Origin: Marinifilum breve
GTDB lineage: Bacteria > Bacteroidota > Bacteroidia > Bacteroidales > Marinifilaceae
DNA: 34,523 nucleotides
Assembly: GCF_003202155.1 (NCBI RefSeq)
Contig: NZ_QFLI01000017.1
Span: 1-34,523, forward strand
Direction of reading: 5' to 3'
Positions 7,228 through 15,618 of the stretch are shown here, one piece after another. Numbering within the stretch: position 1 is the first letter of the stretch; every line of letters begins with the position of its first letter. The notes beneath the pieces are model-generated. The model saw only the letters and a program-made list of their open reading frames with translations, was not told the DNA's origin and ran no database searches. The translations under genes were made by a program, and so were the position numbers.

Positions 7228-8202
7228 ATGATGAAAAAGATTTTAATGCTAAGCTTTTTGTTTACAATTGCTTTTAATGCTATTTCTGAAGAAGTAATTA
7301 CAAAAAGTATTTATAAAGGCTCCTTTATTGTTAATGGTGATAAAAACAAATATTATCCAGTTGTATTTAGATATTCTAATGCCAATAGAATTAATCATAT
7401 TAAGATTTCACGAGCTTACAGTGAGTCTGGTCCTACAGAGCTTTCACCTACACATAAGGGAGCTTTAACTCTTGATTTGGAAGTAAACTTTGGAAGTTGG
7501 GGCGGCGCAGCATTTGATTGGAGAATTATGGATCTGCGCCAACATTACCATGAAACTTTTGGGGGTGCCATGTATACCATGCATTCATATGGATTTTTAG
7601 TTTTTCTAAGAGGGGGAGGTTTTATTTATCATTATGAATGTGACTATCCATCTAATTTGCTTGTGGCTGATGTCAATAATTTGAATGTAATACTATACGA
7701 CAGTTCAGATGATAAGTATGATGTTTTTGCGCCAAATCCTATAAATGAACCTATGTATGGATTGATAAATTCTCATAAGAATGATCACTGGAAATTTATC
7801 AAAGGAAAACCCTTTGATCATCGTGGACATTTGGGGATTTTAAAGAAAGCATCAAACTACCCATTGGATGTAGAAGGTGCGATTCGTGCTACTGAAATTA
7901 AAGTAGAATCAACAGGTGGCGCCGACTTCGTTTTTGAAGACGACTATCAATTAAAAGATCTTTCCGAAGTAGAAAAGTTCATCACGACAAACAAACATTT
8001 ACCAGATATTCCATCGGCCAAGCAAATGGAAGAGAATGGCGTTGGTTTGGCTGAGATGAACATGCTGCTTTTGCAAAAGGTGGAGGAGTTGACTTTGTAT
8101 ACTATTGCATTGGAGAAGAAACTTCAGGCAAGAAGTGTACAAATAGAAAACTTTAAAGAATTGGAAAAAAGAATAACAGCATTAGAGGAAAATCAAAAGT
8201 AA
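7228..8202 (+). CDS. Fibre-like exported protein 2
   Basis: This encodes 324 residues with a signal peptide at 1-20; ATG at 7228 and 7231 are both possible starts. The N-terminal ~180 residues differ from protein 1: a beta-rich domain beginning KGSFIVNGDKNKYYPVVF, with many aromatics and no G-I-G-T motif. A similar N-terminal type (long single beta domain) occurs in protein 5. The shared C-terminal module starts at ~231 and is nearly identical to that of protein 1 at DNA level over nt ~8009-8093. Its KVESTGGADF linker replaces the usual KVQAQTADF. A coiled-coil tail closes the protein. It has one N-to-M change in E-M-N-M-L-L-L-Q. The N-terminal domain may be the ligand-binding head; its specificity is unknown. 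Confidence 0.85.
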   Translation: MMKKILMLSFLFTIAFNAISEEVITKSIYKGSFIVNGDKNKYYPVVFRYSNANRINHIKISRAYSESGPTELSPTHKGALTLDLEVNFGSWGGAAFDWRIMDLRQHYHETFGGAMYTMHSYGFLVFLRGGGFIYHYECDYPSNLLVADVNNLNVILYDSSDDKYDVFAPNPINEPMYGLINSHKNDHWKFIKGKPFDHRGHLGILKKASNYPLDVEGAIRATEIKVESTGGADFVFEDDYQLKDLSEVEKFITTNKHLPDIPSAKQMEENGVGLAEMNMLLLQKVEELTLYTIALEKKLQARSVQIENFKELEKRITALEENQK

Positions 8203-8226
8203 AATAAATAACACCACTTTAAAGCT

Positions 8227-9051
8227 ATGAATAAAATCGTTCTATTACTTATTGTTGTTATTGCAAGCTACAAATTGCAAGCACAAGCACAGATAGAATC
8301 AAGTCCTATCTATTATAAAGACAGTTATGTAGGATTAAACTACAGTAAACCTATTTCCCCATTGCACATATCTATCGGAGGAGCAGATGCTGAATATCCA
8401 ACAGATATTAGCAGAGGAGATGTGGTTTATTACTCTCAGAGCTATAATAATGCTTTAGAAATAGGTAATTCTAGAGGATTTAATGCCCGTAGAGCGTGGA
8501 TTTTAGCAAGACATAGTTCTAGCCCTTATTTAATGCATTATAGCACCTTACATCTACAACCAGATATTGGAAATAAAACATATTATAAAGGAGTTGCTAT
8601 AGGTTTTCCAACAAATACAACTCTACCAAATCAAACTCATTTAGCTGTGGCTGGAAATGTTGGGATTGGTACAGATGCACCCAATGCCAAATTAGATGTA
8701 AAAGGTATGATCAAAGCCACCGAAATAAAAGTACAGGCCCAAACCGCCGATTTCGTTTTCGAAGAAGATTACCAATTGAAAGAACTTTCCGAGGTAGAAG
8801 AATTCATTACTACCAACAAGCATTTACCAGATATTCCATCTGCAAAACAAATGGAAGAGAATGGCGTTGGCTTGGCTGAGATGAATAAACTGCTTTTGCA
8901 AAAGGTGGAGGAGTTGACCTTATATACCATTGAGCAAGGAAAACTATTGAAGAATCAAGAGGTGAAAATTAAAGGCAAAGACAAGAGAATTTCAGTTCTG
9001 GAATCTCGATTGGATAGGCTGGAATCTTTAATCTTAAAAAGTAAAAACTAA
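8227..9051 (+). CDS. Fibre-like exported protein 3
   Basis: This encodes 274 residues with a signal peptide at 1-20 (K-L-Q-A-Q). The short N-terminal body begins IESSPIYYKDSYVGLNYSKP. A single N-V-G-I-G-T-D-A-P motif near residue 143 leads to K-L-D-V-K-G-M-I-K-A-T-E-I-K-V, and the common C-terminal module starts at ~172. The coiled-coil tail is long and lysine-rich (~235-274). Its start SSPIYYKDxxVGxxxS is shared with protein 10, so these two may bind through related heads. The stop codon overlaps the next start as TAATG, consistent with translational coupling. Confidence 0.85.
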   Translation: MNKIVLLLIVVIASYKLQAQAQIESSPIYYKDSYVGLNYSKPISPLHISIGGADAEYPTDISRGDVVYYSQSYNNALEIGNSRGFNARRAWILARHSSSPYLMHYSTLHLQPDIGNKTYYKGVAIGFPTNTTLPNQTHLAVAGNVGIGTDAPNAKLDVKGMIKATEIKVQAQTADFVFEEDYQLKELSEVEEFITTNKHLPDIPSAKQMEENGVGLAEMNKLLLQKVEELTLYTIEQGKLLKNQEVKIKGKDKRISVLESRLDRLESLILKSKN

Positions 9052-10304
9052 TGAGAAAATTTATTTTATTGTTTGTATCCTTATTGATAGTTGTTTATTC
9101 TTTTGGACAAACAAATCTTTTATCTTCTAGTGGTAATGTAGGGATTGGAACTACATCTCCTATTGGTAATCTAGAGATTGCAAATTCTTTAGGAGCGAAA
9201 CTTTCATTAAGTACAAATGGATTAAATGGCTCGGCGGCATCACCATTGCTTCCTTCTATTGATTTTCTTGGATTTCAAGATGGCAATAGGGCAAGAATTT
9301 CAGCTGTTGAAAAAACTTATAATACGTATGGGTCAAAACTATCATTCTTTGTGAATGATGGGACCTCTGCAACAAATTTAAAAGAGCGTTTAACAATCTT
9401 ACAAAATGGCTATGTAGGAATAGGAGTTGAAAATCCTTTCCAAAAACTACAAGTTGAGGGTAATGTGTTGATGGATGTTTATAACAACATTGGCAATGAG
9501 GGAGGGCTTTTTTTTCGAAAGGAATTTAGTCAAACAGGTAAATACAATCTTTCAATACTTGCTTATGATCATTGTAATGGGGGTGGTAGTCCTGATGGAT
9601 TAACAATTTCAGGATTTGATGGAGTAAGTTTTTCTACGGGTTCTAATGATAGAAATGAAAGAATGAGGATTGCCTACAATGGCAATATAGGTATAGGTAC
9701 CACTGATCCAATAGAAAAAATACATGTAAAAGGGAATCTGCTTTTGGACGCATATAACTGTGACGGAGTAGAAAATGGAATTTTCTTCCGTAAAGATTTT
9801 AGTAAATCAGGTAAATACAATCTTTCAATACTTACTTATGATCATTGCAACGGAGGGGCTAGTCCGGATGGACTAACAATTTCAGGATGTGATGGAATCA
9901 GTTTTTCAACAGGTTCTAATGATAGAAATGAAAGAATGAGAATTGCTCAGAATGGTAATGTTGGAATTGGAACTACCACTCCTGTTTTTTTATTAGATGT
10001 TGCTGGAACCATGCGTGCTGAGGAGGTAAAAGTAGAAGCGAGAACCGCCGACTTCGTGTTCCAAGATGACTATCAATTAAAAGATCTTTCCGAAGTAGAA
10101 GAATTCATTACTACCAACAAGCATTTACCGGATATACCATCGGCCAAGCAAATGGAAGAGAATGGCGTTGGTTTGGCTGAGATGAATAAGCTGCTTTTGC
10201 AGAAGGTGGAGGAGCTGACACTGTATGTAATTGACTTAAAAAAGACAAATGAGAAGCAACAAAAACAAATTGATAAACTACTAGTAGAGAATGAAAAAAA
10301 ATAG
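9051..10304 (+). CDS. Fibre-like exported protein 4 with duplicated body repeat
   Basis: This encodes 417 residues, the longest of the set. The signal peptide is 1-20 (Y-S-F-G-Q). Four G-I-G motifs occur near residues 29, 120, 211 and 302. The two segments after residues 120 and 211 are near-copies of each other, both containing GKYNLSIL, Y-D-H-C-N-G-G and STGSNDRNERMRIA. The period is ~91 residues (nt ~9414-9684 and ~9685-9957). The common C-terminal module starts at ~331 and a coiled coil follows. The conserved Y-D-H-C cysteine occurs in both copies. The start overlaps the previous stop, and the end overlaps gene 5 by 14 nt. Length variation by whole-repeat gain or loss is inferred. Confidence 0.85.
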   Translation: MRKFILLFVSLLIVVYSFGQTNLLSSSGNVGIGTTSPIGNLEIANSLGAKLSLSTNGLNGSAASPLLPSIDFLGFQDGNRARISAVEKTYNTYGSKLSFFVNDGTSATNLKERLTILQNGYVGIGVENPFQKLQVEGNVLMDVYNNIGNEGGLFFRKEFSQTGKYNLSILAYDHCNGGGSPDGLTISGFDGVSFSTGSNDRNERMRIAYNGNIGIGTTDPIEKIHVKGNLLLDAYNCDGVENGIFFRKDFSKSGKYNLSILTYDHCNGGASPDGLTISGCDGISFSTGSNDRNERMRIAQNGNVGIGTTTPVFLLDVAGTMRAEEVKVEARTADFVFQDDYQLKDLSEVEEFITTNKHLPDIPSAKQMEENGVGLAEMNKLLLQKVEELTLYVIDLKKTNEKQQKQIDKLLVENEKK

Positions 10305-11169
10305 TCTAATTCTGATTGCTCTGATATTTGTATTTACCAATCTGAAAGCGGAAAAGTTAAGTTGGGAAGGAGTTGTAAGTTTTACTCATAATAAGCAAAA
10401 TGAAGTGGCTTACCTAGAATTGAATGATATTGCAATTACTGGAGCCATAGAGGTGACCATATTTGGAGGGTGGAATCGTTCTGCTTCTTTTGGAAAGTTG
10501 ACTCGACTTTTTTCTTTTTACCACCCAAAGGGTCGTAATGAGATTCATGAATATTCATCAGAGGTAATTACTGCACATGGCAATATTGCCAAGACCTATG
10601 GTATTGGAGATATGATAGCTCATAATAACAAGATTCGTATTCCTATCTATAAATTGAATGCCTATTCAGCGACAGGCATGCACGTTCATATAGACATTTA
10701 TAGCAACGTAGCATCGACGATTAAAAATAATTTAAGCTTAACAGAGACTTTTTCGGAAGATATTGGCCCACGTCCAGTAAACAAACGATCGTTTAATACT
10801 TTGGCGATTGGGAGTGATAAAATACCCAATGGGTACAGTTTGGCAGTAAAAGGCAATGCTGTATTTGATGAGGTACAAGTTAAAGCAACTACCAATTGGC
10901 CAGATTATGTATTCGAAGAAGATTATTCAATTCAATCGCTTGAAGAAGTGGAGCAATTTATACAGAATAACAAACATCTTCCGAATATGCCTTCAGCTAA
11001 AGAAGTAGAAAGCGAAGGGATTGGTTTGGCTAAAATGAACAAGCTCCTACTGCAAAAAATAGAGGAATTAACTCTTTATACCATAGAACAACAAAAGATA
11101 TTAAAGCAACAAGGGAATAAGATAGAAGAATTAGAAAAACGAATCAATCAAGAAAATAACAATGACTAA
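10291..11169 (+). CDS. Fibre-like exported protein 5, divergent C-module
   Basis: This encodes 292 residues with a signal peptide at 1-20 (N-L-K-A-E). A single beta-rich N-terminal domain covers residues 21-185 and lacks G-I-G-T motifs. The C-terminal module from ~204 is the most divergent of the DIPSAK group: D-Y-V-F-E-E-D-Y, NNKHLPNMPSAKEVESEGIG, then LLLQKIEELTLY. The coiled-coil tail ends in an acidic/amide-rich stretch. Its synonymous codons also differ from the near-identical copies in genes 1-4, so it has probably escaped recent exchange. It overlaps gene 4 by 14 nt and gene 6 by 8 nt. The fold of the N-terminal domain is unknown. Confidence 0.85.
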   Translation: MKKNSLILIALIFVFTNLKAEKLSWEGVVSFTHNKQNEVAYLELNDIAITGAIEVTIFGGWNRSASFGKLTRLFSFYHPKGRNEIHEYSSEVITAHGNIAKTYGIGDMIAHNNKIRIPIYKLNAYSATGMHVHIDIYSNVASTIKNNLSLTETFSEDIGPRPVNKRSFNTLAIGSDKIPNGYSLAVKGNAVFDEVQVKATTNWPDYVFEEDYSIQSLEEVEQFIQNNKHLPNMPSAKEVESEGIGLAKMNKLLLQKIEELTLYTIEQQKILKQQGNKIEELEKRINQENNND

Positions 11170-12184
11170 TTTAAAATATGTACTGGCATTGGCCATTGCT
11201 ATGTTTTGTGGTGAGGTTTATGCACAAGTTGCAACAAGTATTAAGGTAGTGGATACAAGAGATATAGTTCCATTGCCTACAGATTACAATGCTGAGGTAA
11301 AGTTTGAATTTAAACATAGGGGAACTATTAGTGTTCCAGGAGCTGGAAGTTATTCTGGCTTGTTTACCATAGCCCCTTGGTCAGATAACTCTGGCAATAA
11401 AACTCATCAATTAAACTTTAATGATGGAGGTCTTTTTTATCGAAATGCTTTGCCTGAAAACTCCAGTTGGGGGACTTGGAAAAAAGTGTTGATGTTGGAT
11501 AGCGATAATCGTTTGGGAATTGGTACAGAGTCACCATTGGTAAAATTTCATGTTGGGGGCTCATCAATTATCGAACAAAGAATTCAGCTAGGAAATTATC
11601 AGTCAACTTGGTTGAACGATCAAATAAGTGGCTATTCCAATGGAATTCATATTACTGATGCCGCATTATTTGTTCCTGTGCATTTGAACTCTGCATCTGA
11701 TCTGCGGATGTATATTGTGGATGATAGTAATGACGCATTCTCCATTTGGGGTAATACATGTGTCGGAGGAAGTTGCGGAGATTTGAATGCAGCATCTCAA
11801 ATAGTTCGCTTTGAAGGCGGAGGAAACGTTTTATTTAATGGTAACATAGGAGTTGGAGTTACTTTTCCTACAGCAAAAATTGATGTTGATGGAACCATTC
11901 GCGCCACCGAAATTAAAGTTCAGGCTCAAACAGCCGATTTTGTTTTCGAAGACAGTTATGAATTAAAAAAACTTTCCGAAGTAGAACAGTTCATCACAAC
12001 CAACAAACATTTACCAGATATTCCATCAGCCAAACAAATGGAGGAGAATGGCGTGGGTTTATCGGAAATGAACAAGTTGCTTCTTCAAAAGGTGGAGGAA
12101 TTAACGCTCTATGTTATTGAATTAAAGAAGGAGAATGAAAGATGTCATGCTCGCATAGATTCCTTAGTAACAATACAACCTTAA
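11162..12184 (+). CDS. Fibre-like exported protein 6
   Basis: This encodes 340 residues with a signal peptide at ~1-22 (E-V-Y-A-Q). The first ~90 mature residues contain FTIAPWSDNSGNKTHQLNF and W-G-T-W-K-K-V-L, a pattern seen in phage and fibre 'needle' domains where a W-x-x-W-K segment precedes a G-I-G-T-E-S-P motif (here at ~117). A second G-V-G-V motif is near 228. The common C-terminal module starts at ~256 (KVQAQTADFVFEDSYEL). The short tail has a cysteine near the end (E-R-C-H-A-R). It overlaps gene 5 by 8 nt; gene 7 begins 5 nt after the stop. Confidence 0.85.
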   Translation: MTNLKYVLALAIAMFCGEVYAQVATSIKVVDTRDIVPLPTDYNAEVKFEFKHRGTISVPGAGSYSGLFTIAPWSDNSGNKTHQLNFNDGGLFYRNALPENSSWGTWKKVLMLDSDNRLGIGTESPLVKFHVGGSSIIEQRIQLGNYQSTWLNDQISGYSNGIHITDAALFVPVHLNSASDLRMYIVDDSNDAFSIWGNTCVGGSCGDLNAASQIVRFEGGGNVLFNGNIGVGVTFPTAKIDVDGTIRATEIKVQAQTADFVFEDSYELKKLSEVEQFITTNKHLPDIPSAKQMEENGVGLSEMNKLLLQKVEELTLYVIELKKENERCHARIDSLVTIQP

Positions 12185-12189
12185 TAATT

Positions 12190-13188
12190 ATGAAAAAAAT
12201 AGGATTGCTTTCACTTACATTTTTAGTGTTCAATATTGGGTTCGGACAAATATATGCCCCTGAAATTCAGGTTAAGAATATTCCAAATAATTCAGTAGGT
12301 ATTGGAACTCCTAATCCTTACTATATGCTAGATTGTAGATTTGTAAATACTGATACCAAGTTTTTAACAGGAAACTCAGGTAATTGGGGGGCAAATGGAA
12401 TCAGGATAGAAAACCAGACTTCTACGTTAGGTGGAATGTCTAGTTTGCACTTTAGAATAGGAACTTCGGATACTCATCTAGCTACGATCTATAGAGGTGA
12501 AAATTTATCGGATTTAGGGATCTTTTTTGAAGGTGCTTTAACTCATCTGTTTAAGCCTGGATTATTTGGACTTGGAACTGCAAATCCATATTACTCTATG
12601 CATTCGGTTTTTAATAACTCAAATACATCATTCACAGGAGGGAACAATGGAAATTATGGATCAAATGGACTTCGCTTGGAAAATAAAAGTTCCGTTTTAG
12701 GAAGTATGTCTGCTCTTCATTTAAGAGTAAGTGATGCTGATACGCATATTGCTGCAATTAGACAAGGAAGTAATAATGCAGATCTGGCAATATTCTCTGA
12801 AGGTGCAGAAACTGTTCGTTTTAAAAAGAATGGAAATGTAGGGATTGGCAAGAATAATCCCAATTACAAATTGGAGGTAAATGGCGTAGTAAGAGCAAAT
12901 TCATTTAGTGCAGTTGCTCCTCCTTGGGCTGACTTTGTATTTCATGATGATTATCAATTGTCCAAACTAGAAGAAGTAGAGGATTTCATTAAGCGCAATA
13001 AACATTTGCCTGGTATACCATCGGAGGCACAAGTGAAAGAAAAGGGAGTTGATTTGGTGGAAATGAACAAGTTGTTATTGCAGAAGGTGGAGGAGTTAAC
13101 TCTATATGTAATCCGACAAAATAAAGATTTGAGTAAACAAAAAGAGTTGATTAAGAAATTATTACAAACACAAAAAACAAATCAATGA
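12190..13188 (+). CDS. Fibre-like exported protein 7 with duplicated body repeat
   Basis: This encodes 332 residues from the ATG at 12190. An upstream in-frame ATG at 12142 lies inside gene 6 and would spoil the signal peptide, so it is rejected. The signal peptide is 1-20 (N-I-G-F-G-Q). There are three G-[IL]-G motifs at ~36, ~126 and ~215. The two segments they start are tandem copies of ~90 residues, with N-P-Y-Y near the start of each and (G/N)-N-(W/Y)-G-(A/S)-N-G-(I/L)-R-(I/L)-E-N inside. That is the same period as in protein 4 but with unrelated sequence. The C-terminal module from ~246 is divergent (W-A-D-F-V-F-H-D-D-Y, HLPGIPSEAQVKEKGVD). It overlaps gene 8 by 4 nt (ATGA). Confidence 0.85.
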   Translation: MKKIGLLSLTFLVFNIGFGQIYAPEIQVKNIPNNSVGIGTPNPYYMLDCRFVNTDTKFLTGNSGNWGANGIRIENQTSTLGGMSSLHFRIGTSDTHLATIYRGENLSDLGIFFEGALTHLFKPGLFGLGTANPYYSMHSVFNNSNTSFTGGNNGNYGSNGLRLENKSSVLGSMSALHLRVSDADTHIAAIRQGSNNADLAIFSEGAETVRFKKNGNVGIGKNNPNYKLEVNGVVRANSFSAVAPPWADFVFHDDYQLSKLEEVEDFIKRNKHLPGIPSEAQVKEKGVDLVEMNKLLLQKVEELTLYVIRQNKDLSKQKELIKKLLQTQKTNQ

Positions 13189-14000
13189 AAAATATAATAA
13201 CAATATTTCTTTGTCTCCATGTGAATATGTTAGTAGTTGCACAAAATGTCGAAGAAGATGTGTTAAATCAACTTTGGTATACTCAACATACAGGATCAAC
13301 AAATGCTGATAAGTGGGTTCGGATTGCGACATGCACAAATACTTACGCTTTCCAAGATTTTGGTACTGTGTTTGAATTGTTTGGTAATGGATCCTCATGT
13401 AGCACATACTTTTATGGAAGACTAACTGCACGATTTAAAAGGCAAAGTCCAAATCCTGGCCCAGCTACATCAATGTCGTTAATCCTTCATGATTCTAATA
13501 TTGGTACGGAGAATATTAAAGGAGTAAGGAATGGAGCAACAATTGATATCTATTTAAAAATAAATATGTATCACACTAGATATTATTTTAGAAGATTAAT
13601 TAGGGCTAATTCCAGAATTACTGCTTTACAAGAAGAACCTTTTCTAAATAACCTTCCTTCAGGTGACCTCATAATTAATTGTGTTGACGCAAAGGTTTTT
13701 GCTTCATCTTTAGATGTTAAAGGTACAATCAAAGCCAAAGAAATTAAAGTAGTAGCCCAAACCGCCGACTTCGTATTCGAAGACGATTACCAATTAAAAG
13801 ATCTTTCCGAAGTAGAACAGTTCATCACTACAAACAAACATTTACCAGATATTCCATCGGCCAAACAAATGAAAGAAAATGGGATTGGCTTGGCCGAAAT
13901 GAACAAATTGTTGTTGCAGAAAATTGAAGAGATGACATTGCACATAATTGAGTTAAATAAAAGAGTTTACAAATTAGAATCTGATAAAAATGAAAAATAA
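13185..14000 (+). CDS. Fibre-like exported protein 8
   Basis: This encodes 271 residues with a signal peptide at ~1-20 (L-V-V-A-Q). The N-terminal body has D-K-W-V-R-I-A-T, the start of a beta domain that also occurs in protein 12 (G-K-W-Y-R-I-A-Q) and protein 9 (G-W-K-R-V). No G-I-G-T motif remains; the link to the module is S-L-D-V-K-G-T-I-K-A-K-E-I-K-V. The C-terminal module starts at ~193. An 89-nt segment (13740-13828) is identical to one in gene 9. It overlaps gene 7 by 4 nt and gene 9 by 11 nt. The basic, arginine-rich stretch around residues 125-145 (YYFRRLIRANSR) is unusual for the set. Confidence 0.85.
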   Translation: MKNIITIFLCLHVNMLVVAQNVEEDVLNQLWYTQHTGSTNADKWVRIATCTNTYAFQDFGTVFELFGNGSSCSTYFYGRLTARFKRQSPNPGPATSMSLILHDSNIGTENIKGVRNGATIDIYLKINMYHTRYYFRRLIRANSRITALQEEPFLNNLPSGDLIINCVDAKVFASSLDVKGTIKAKEIKVVAQTADFVFEDDYQLKDLSEVEQFITTNKHLPDIPSAKQMKENGIGLAEMNKLLLQKIEEMTLHIIELNKRVYKLESDKNEK

Positions 14001-14868
14001 GATAATTATACTCTTTCTTTTAATAACAGCATTCTCAAATTTTCGATTATTTGCTCAAAATACCATTAAAAAAACAGTTGAAGTTGACCAAGCTGGTTGG
14101 AAAAGAGTTTTGTATGGTAATAATTCTTCAGGAAGAGGTTATGGAAAATTAACATTGTTAACAAAAGGAGGAGCTACAACGCCTCATGTTTGTGAAATTA
14201 GTTGGTTTAAAGGATGGTCAAATTATGGAGGAATTAATGTTGTATCAACATCAAGTGGAGGATATTGGACTGAATGTAGAATTACTTTTGATGGAGATAA
14301 ATCATATGTCGAAGTCTATTTTACCAAGAGTATTCCACTATTAGATGTTGTACTAGATCAAGAGGCTTGGGATGGTTCTGGAGTATTTGACGGTATATTA
14401 CCAGATGGAGGTGATTTGGTTATTACGGATGCTAAAATAGGTCGTGTAAATTATGGAGTACATGATTTTTATTTAAGTCATTCGGGTAAACTTGGTATTG
14501 GAACAACAAAACCATCAACAAAATTAGAGGTTGCGGGTACAATCAAAGCCACAGAAATTAAAGTAGTAGCCCAAACCGCCGACTTCGTATTCGAAGACGA
14601 TTACCAATTAAAAGATCTTTCCGAAGTAGAACAGTTCATCACGACAAACAAACACTTGCCGGATATCCCATCGGCCAAACAAATGGAAGAGAATAGCGTG
14701 GGCTTGGCCGAAATGAACAAGTTGTTATTACAGAAGGTAGAGGAGTTGACTTTGTATGTGATTCAACAGCAAAAAGAAATTAGTCAACTAAAAGCGAAGG
14801 AAGAAAAAATAGAACAGCTAGAGACTGCTATTCAATCCTTAATAAATCAAAAAAACGATTCCAAATAA
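13990..14868 (+). CDS. Fibre-like exported protein 9
   Basis: This encodes 292 residues with a signal peptide at ~1-23 (R-L-F-A-Q). The N-terminal beta domain of ~135 residues opens with Q-A-G-W-K-R-V-L-Y-G and is related in pattern to proteins 8, 11 and 12. One K-L-G-I-G-T-T-K-P motif lies near 167, and the C-terminal module starts at ~196. Its 89-nt start (14554-14642) is identical to gene 8. One glycine of the module is replaced by serine (E-E-N-S-V-G-L). The coiled-coil tail is rich in E, K and Q. It begins inside gene 8, and gene 10 follows after 9 nt. Confidence 0.85.
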   Translation: MKNKIIILFLLITAFSNFRLFAQNTIKKTVEVDQAGWKRVLYGNNSSGRGYGKLTLLTKGGATTPHVCEISWFKGWSNYGGINVVSTSSGGYWTECRITFDGDKSYVEVYFTKSIPLLDVVLDQEAWDGSGVFDGILPDGGDLVITDAKIGRVNYGVHDFYLSHSGKLGIGTTKPSTKLEVAGTIKATEIKVVAQTADFVFEDDYQLKDLSEVEQFITTNKHLPDIPSAKQMEENSVGLAEMNKLLLQKVEELTLYVIQQQKEISQLKAKEEKIEQLETAIQSLINQKNDSK

Positions 14869-14877
14869 CTCATAAGA

Positions 14878-15618
14878 ATGATAAAAGTGAACTTTTTAAT
14901 ACTAGCAGTTTTGTTGATTGCTGGTAAACCTCTTTTAGCACAAACACAAGTGCCGGAAAATACATCCAGTCCAATTTTTTATAAAGATAAAAATGTAGGA
15001 ATAGGAGTTAGTGAAATAAATGCACAATTAGTAGTTGGCAGTGAATTTGGCGCTCTGGTTTCAGGTAGTTCAGGTGGATGTGGTGTTTTTGGATCAAATC
15101 TAGCGGTGTATCAAAGAGGCATGAATCATAATCAACTTTTTACACCATATAATCACGATAATAGTTATGGATATTCTGGTATGGTATGTCAATGGGGTAG
15201 TATTTACTTTCATGCTCAGTCTGGTAATACTACTGCCAATAAAGTGGTTTCTGCTCCTCGAATGTTTATCCATAATTCTGGTAATATAGGTATTGGAACC
15301 ATCTCTCCCGATTACAAGTTAGATGTGAATGGAACCATCCGCACTCGTGAACTTAAAGTAGACATGCAAGGTGCCGACTTTGTATTCGAAGATGACTATA
15401 ATCTTCGAAGTCTAAATGATCTGGAAGAATTTATCCATAGCAACAAACATCTGCCCGATGTTGCACCTGCAAAGGAAATGCAGGAAAATGGTGTCAATCA
15501 GAGCGAAATGAATCAAAAGCTATTGCAAAAAATAGAAGAGCTTACACTCTATATTCTCAAGCAAGAGAAAAGAATCAATCAATTGGAACAAGTACTAATC
15601 AAAAATCATAATGAATGA
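14878..15618 (+). CDS. Fibre-like exported protein 10, APAKEMQ-type module
   Basis: This encodes 246 residues, the shortest of the set. The signal peptide is ~1-22 (P-L-L-A-Q). The mature start SSPIFYKDKNVGIGVSE resembles protein 3. A second G-I-G-T-I-S-P motif lies near 136. The C-terminal module from ~165 belongs to a second subtype: KVDMQGADFVFEDDYNLRSL, then H-L-P-D-V-A-P-A-K-E-M-Q-E-N-G-V-N-Q-S-E-M-N. Proteins 11 and 12 share this subtype. The change of subtype along the operon suggests two lineages of the module. The end overlaps gene 11 by 4 nt (ATGA). Confidence 0.85.
   Translation: MIKVNFLILAVLLIAGKPLLAQTQVPENTSSPIFYKDKNVGIGVSEINAQLVVGSEFGALVSGSSGGCGVFGSNLAVYQRGMNHNQLFTPYNHDNSYGYSGMVCQWGSIYFHAQSGNTTANKVVSAPRMFIHNSGNIGIGTISPDYKLDVNGTIRTRELKVDMQGADFVFEDDYNLRSLNDLEEFIHSNKHLPDVAPAKEMQENGVNQSEMNQKLLQKIEELTLYILKQEKRINQLEQVLIKNHNE

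Noticed and set aside
12142-12189. Upstream in-frame start for fibre gene 7
   Set aside because: It lies within gene 6 and adds a polar extension before a perfect signal peptide starting at 12190.
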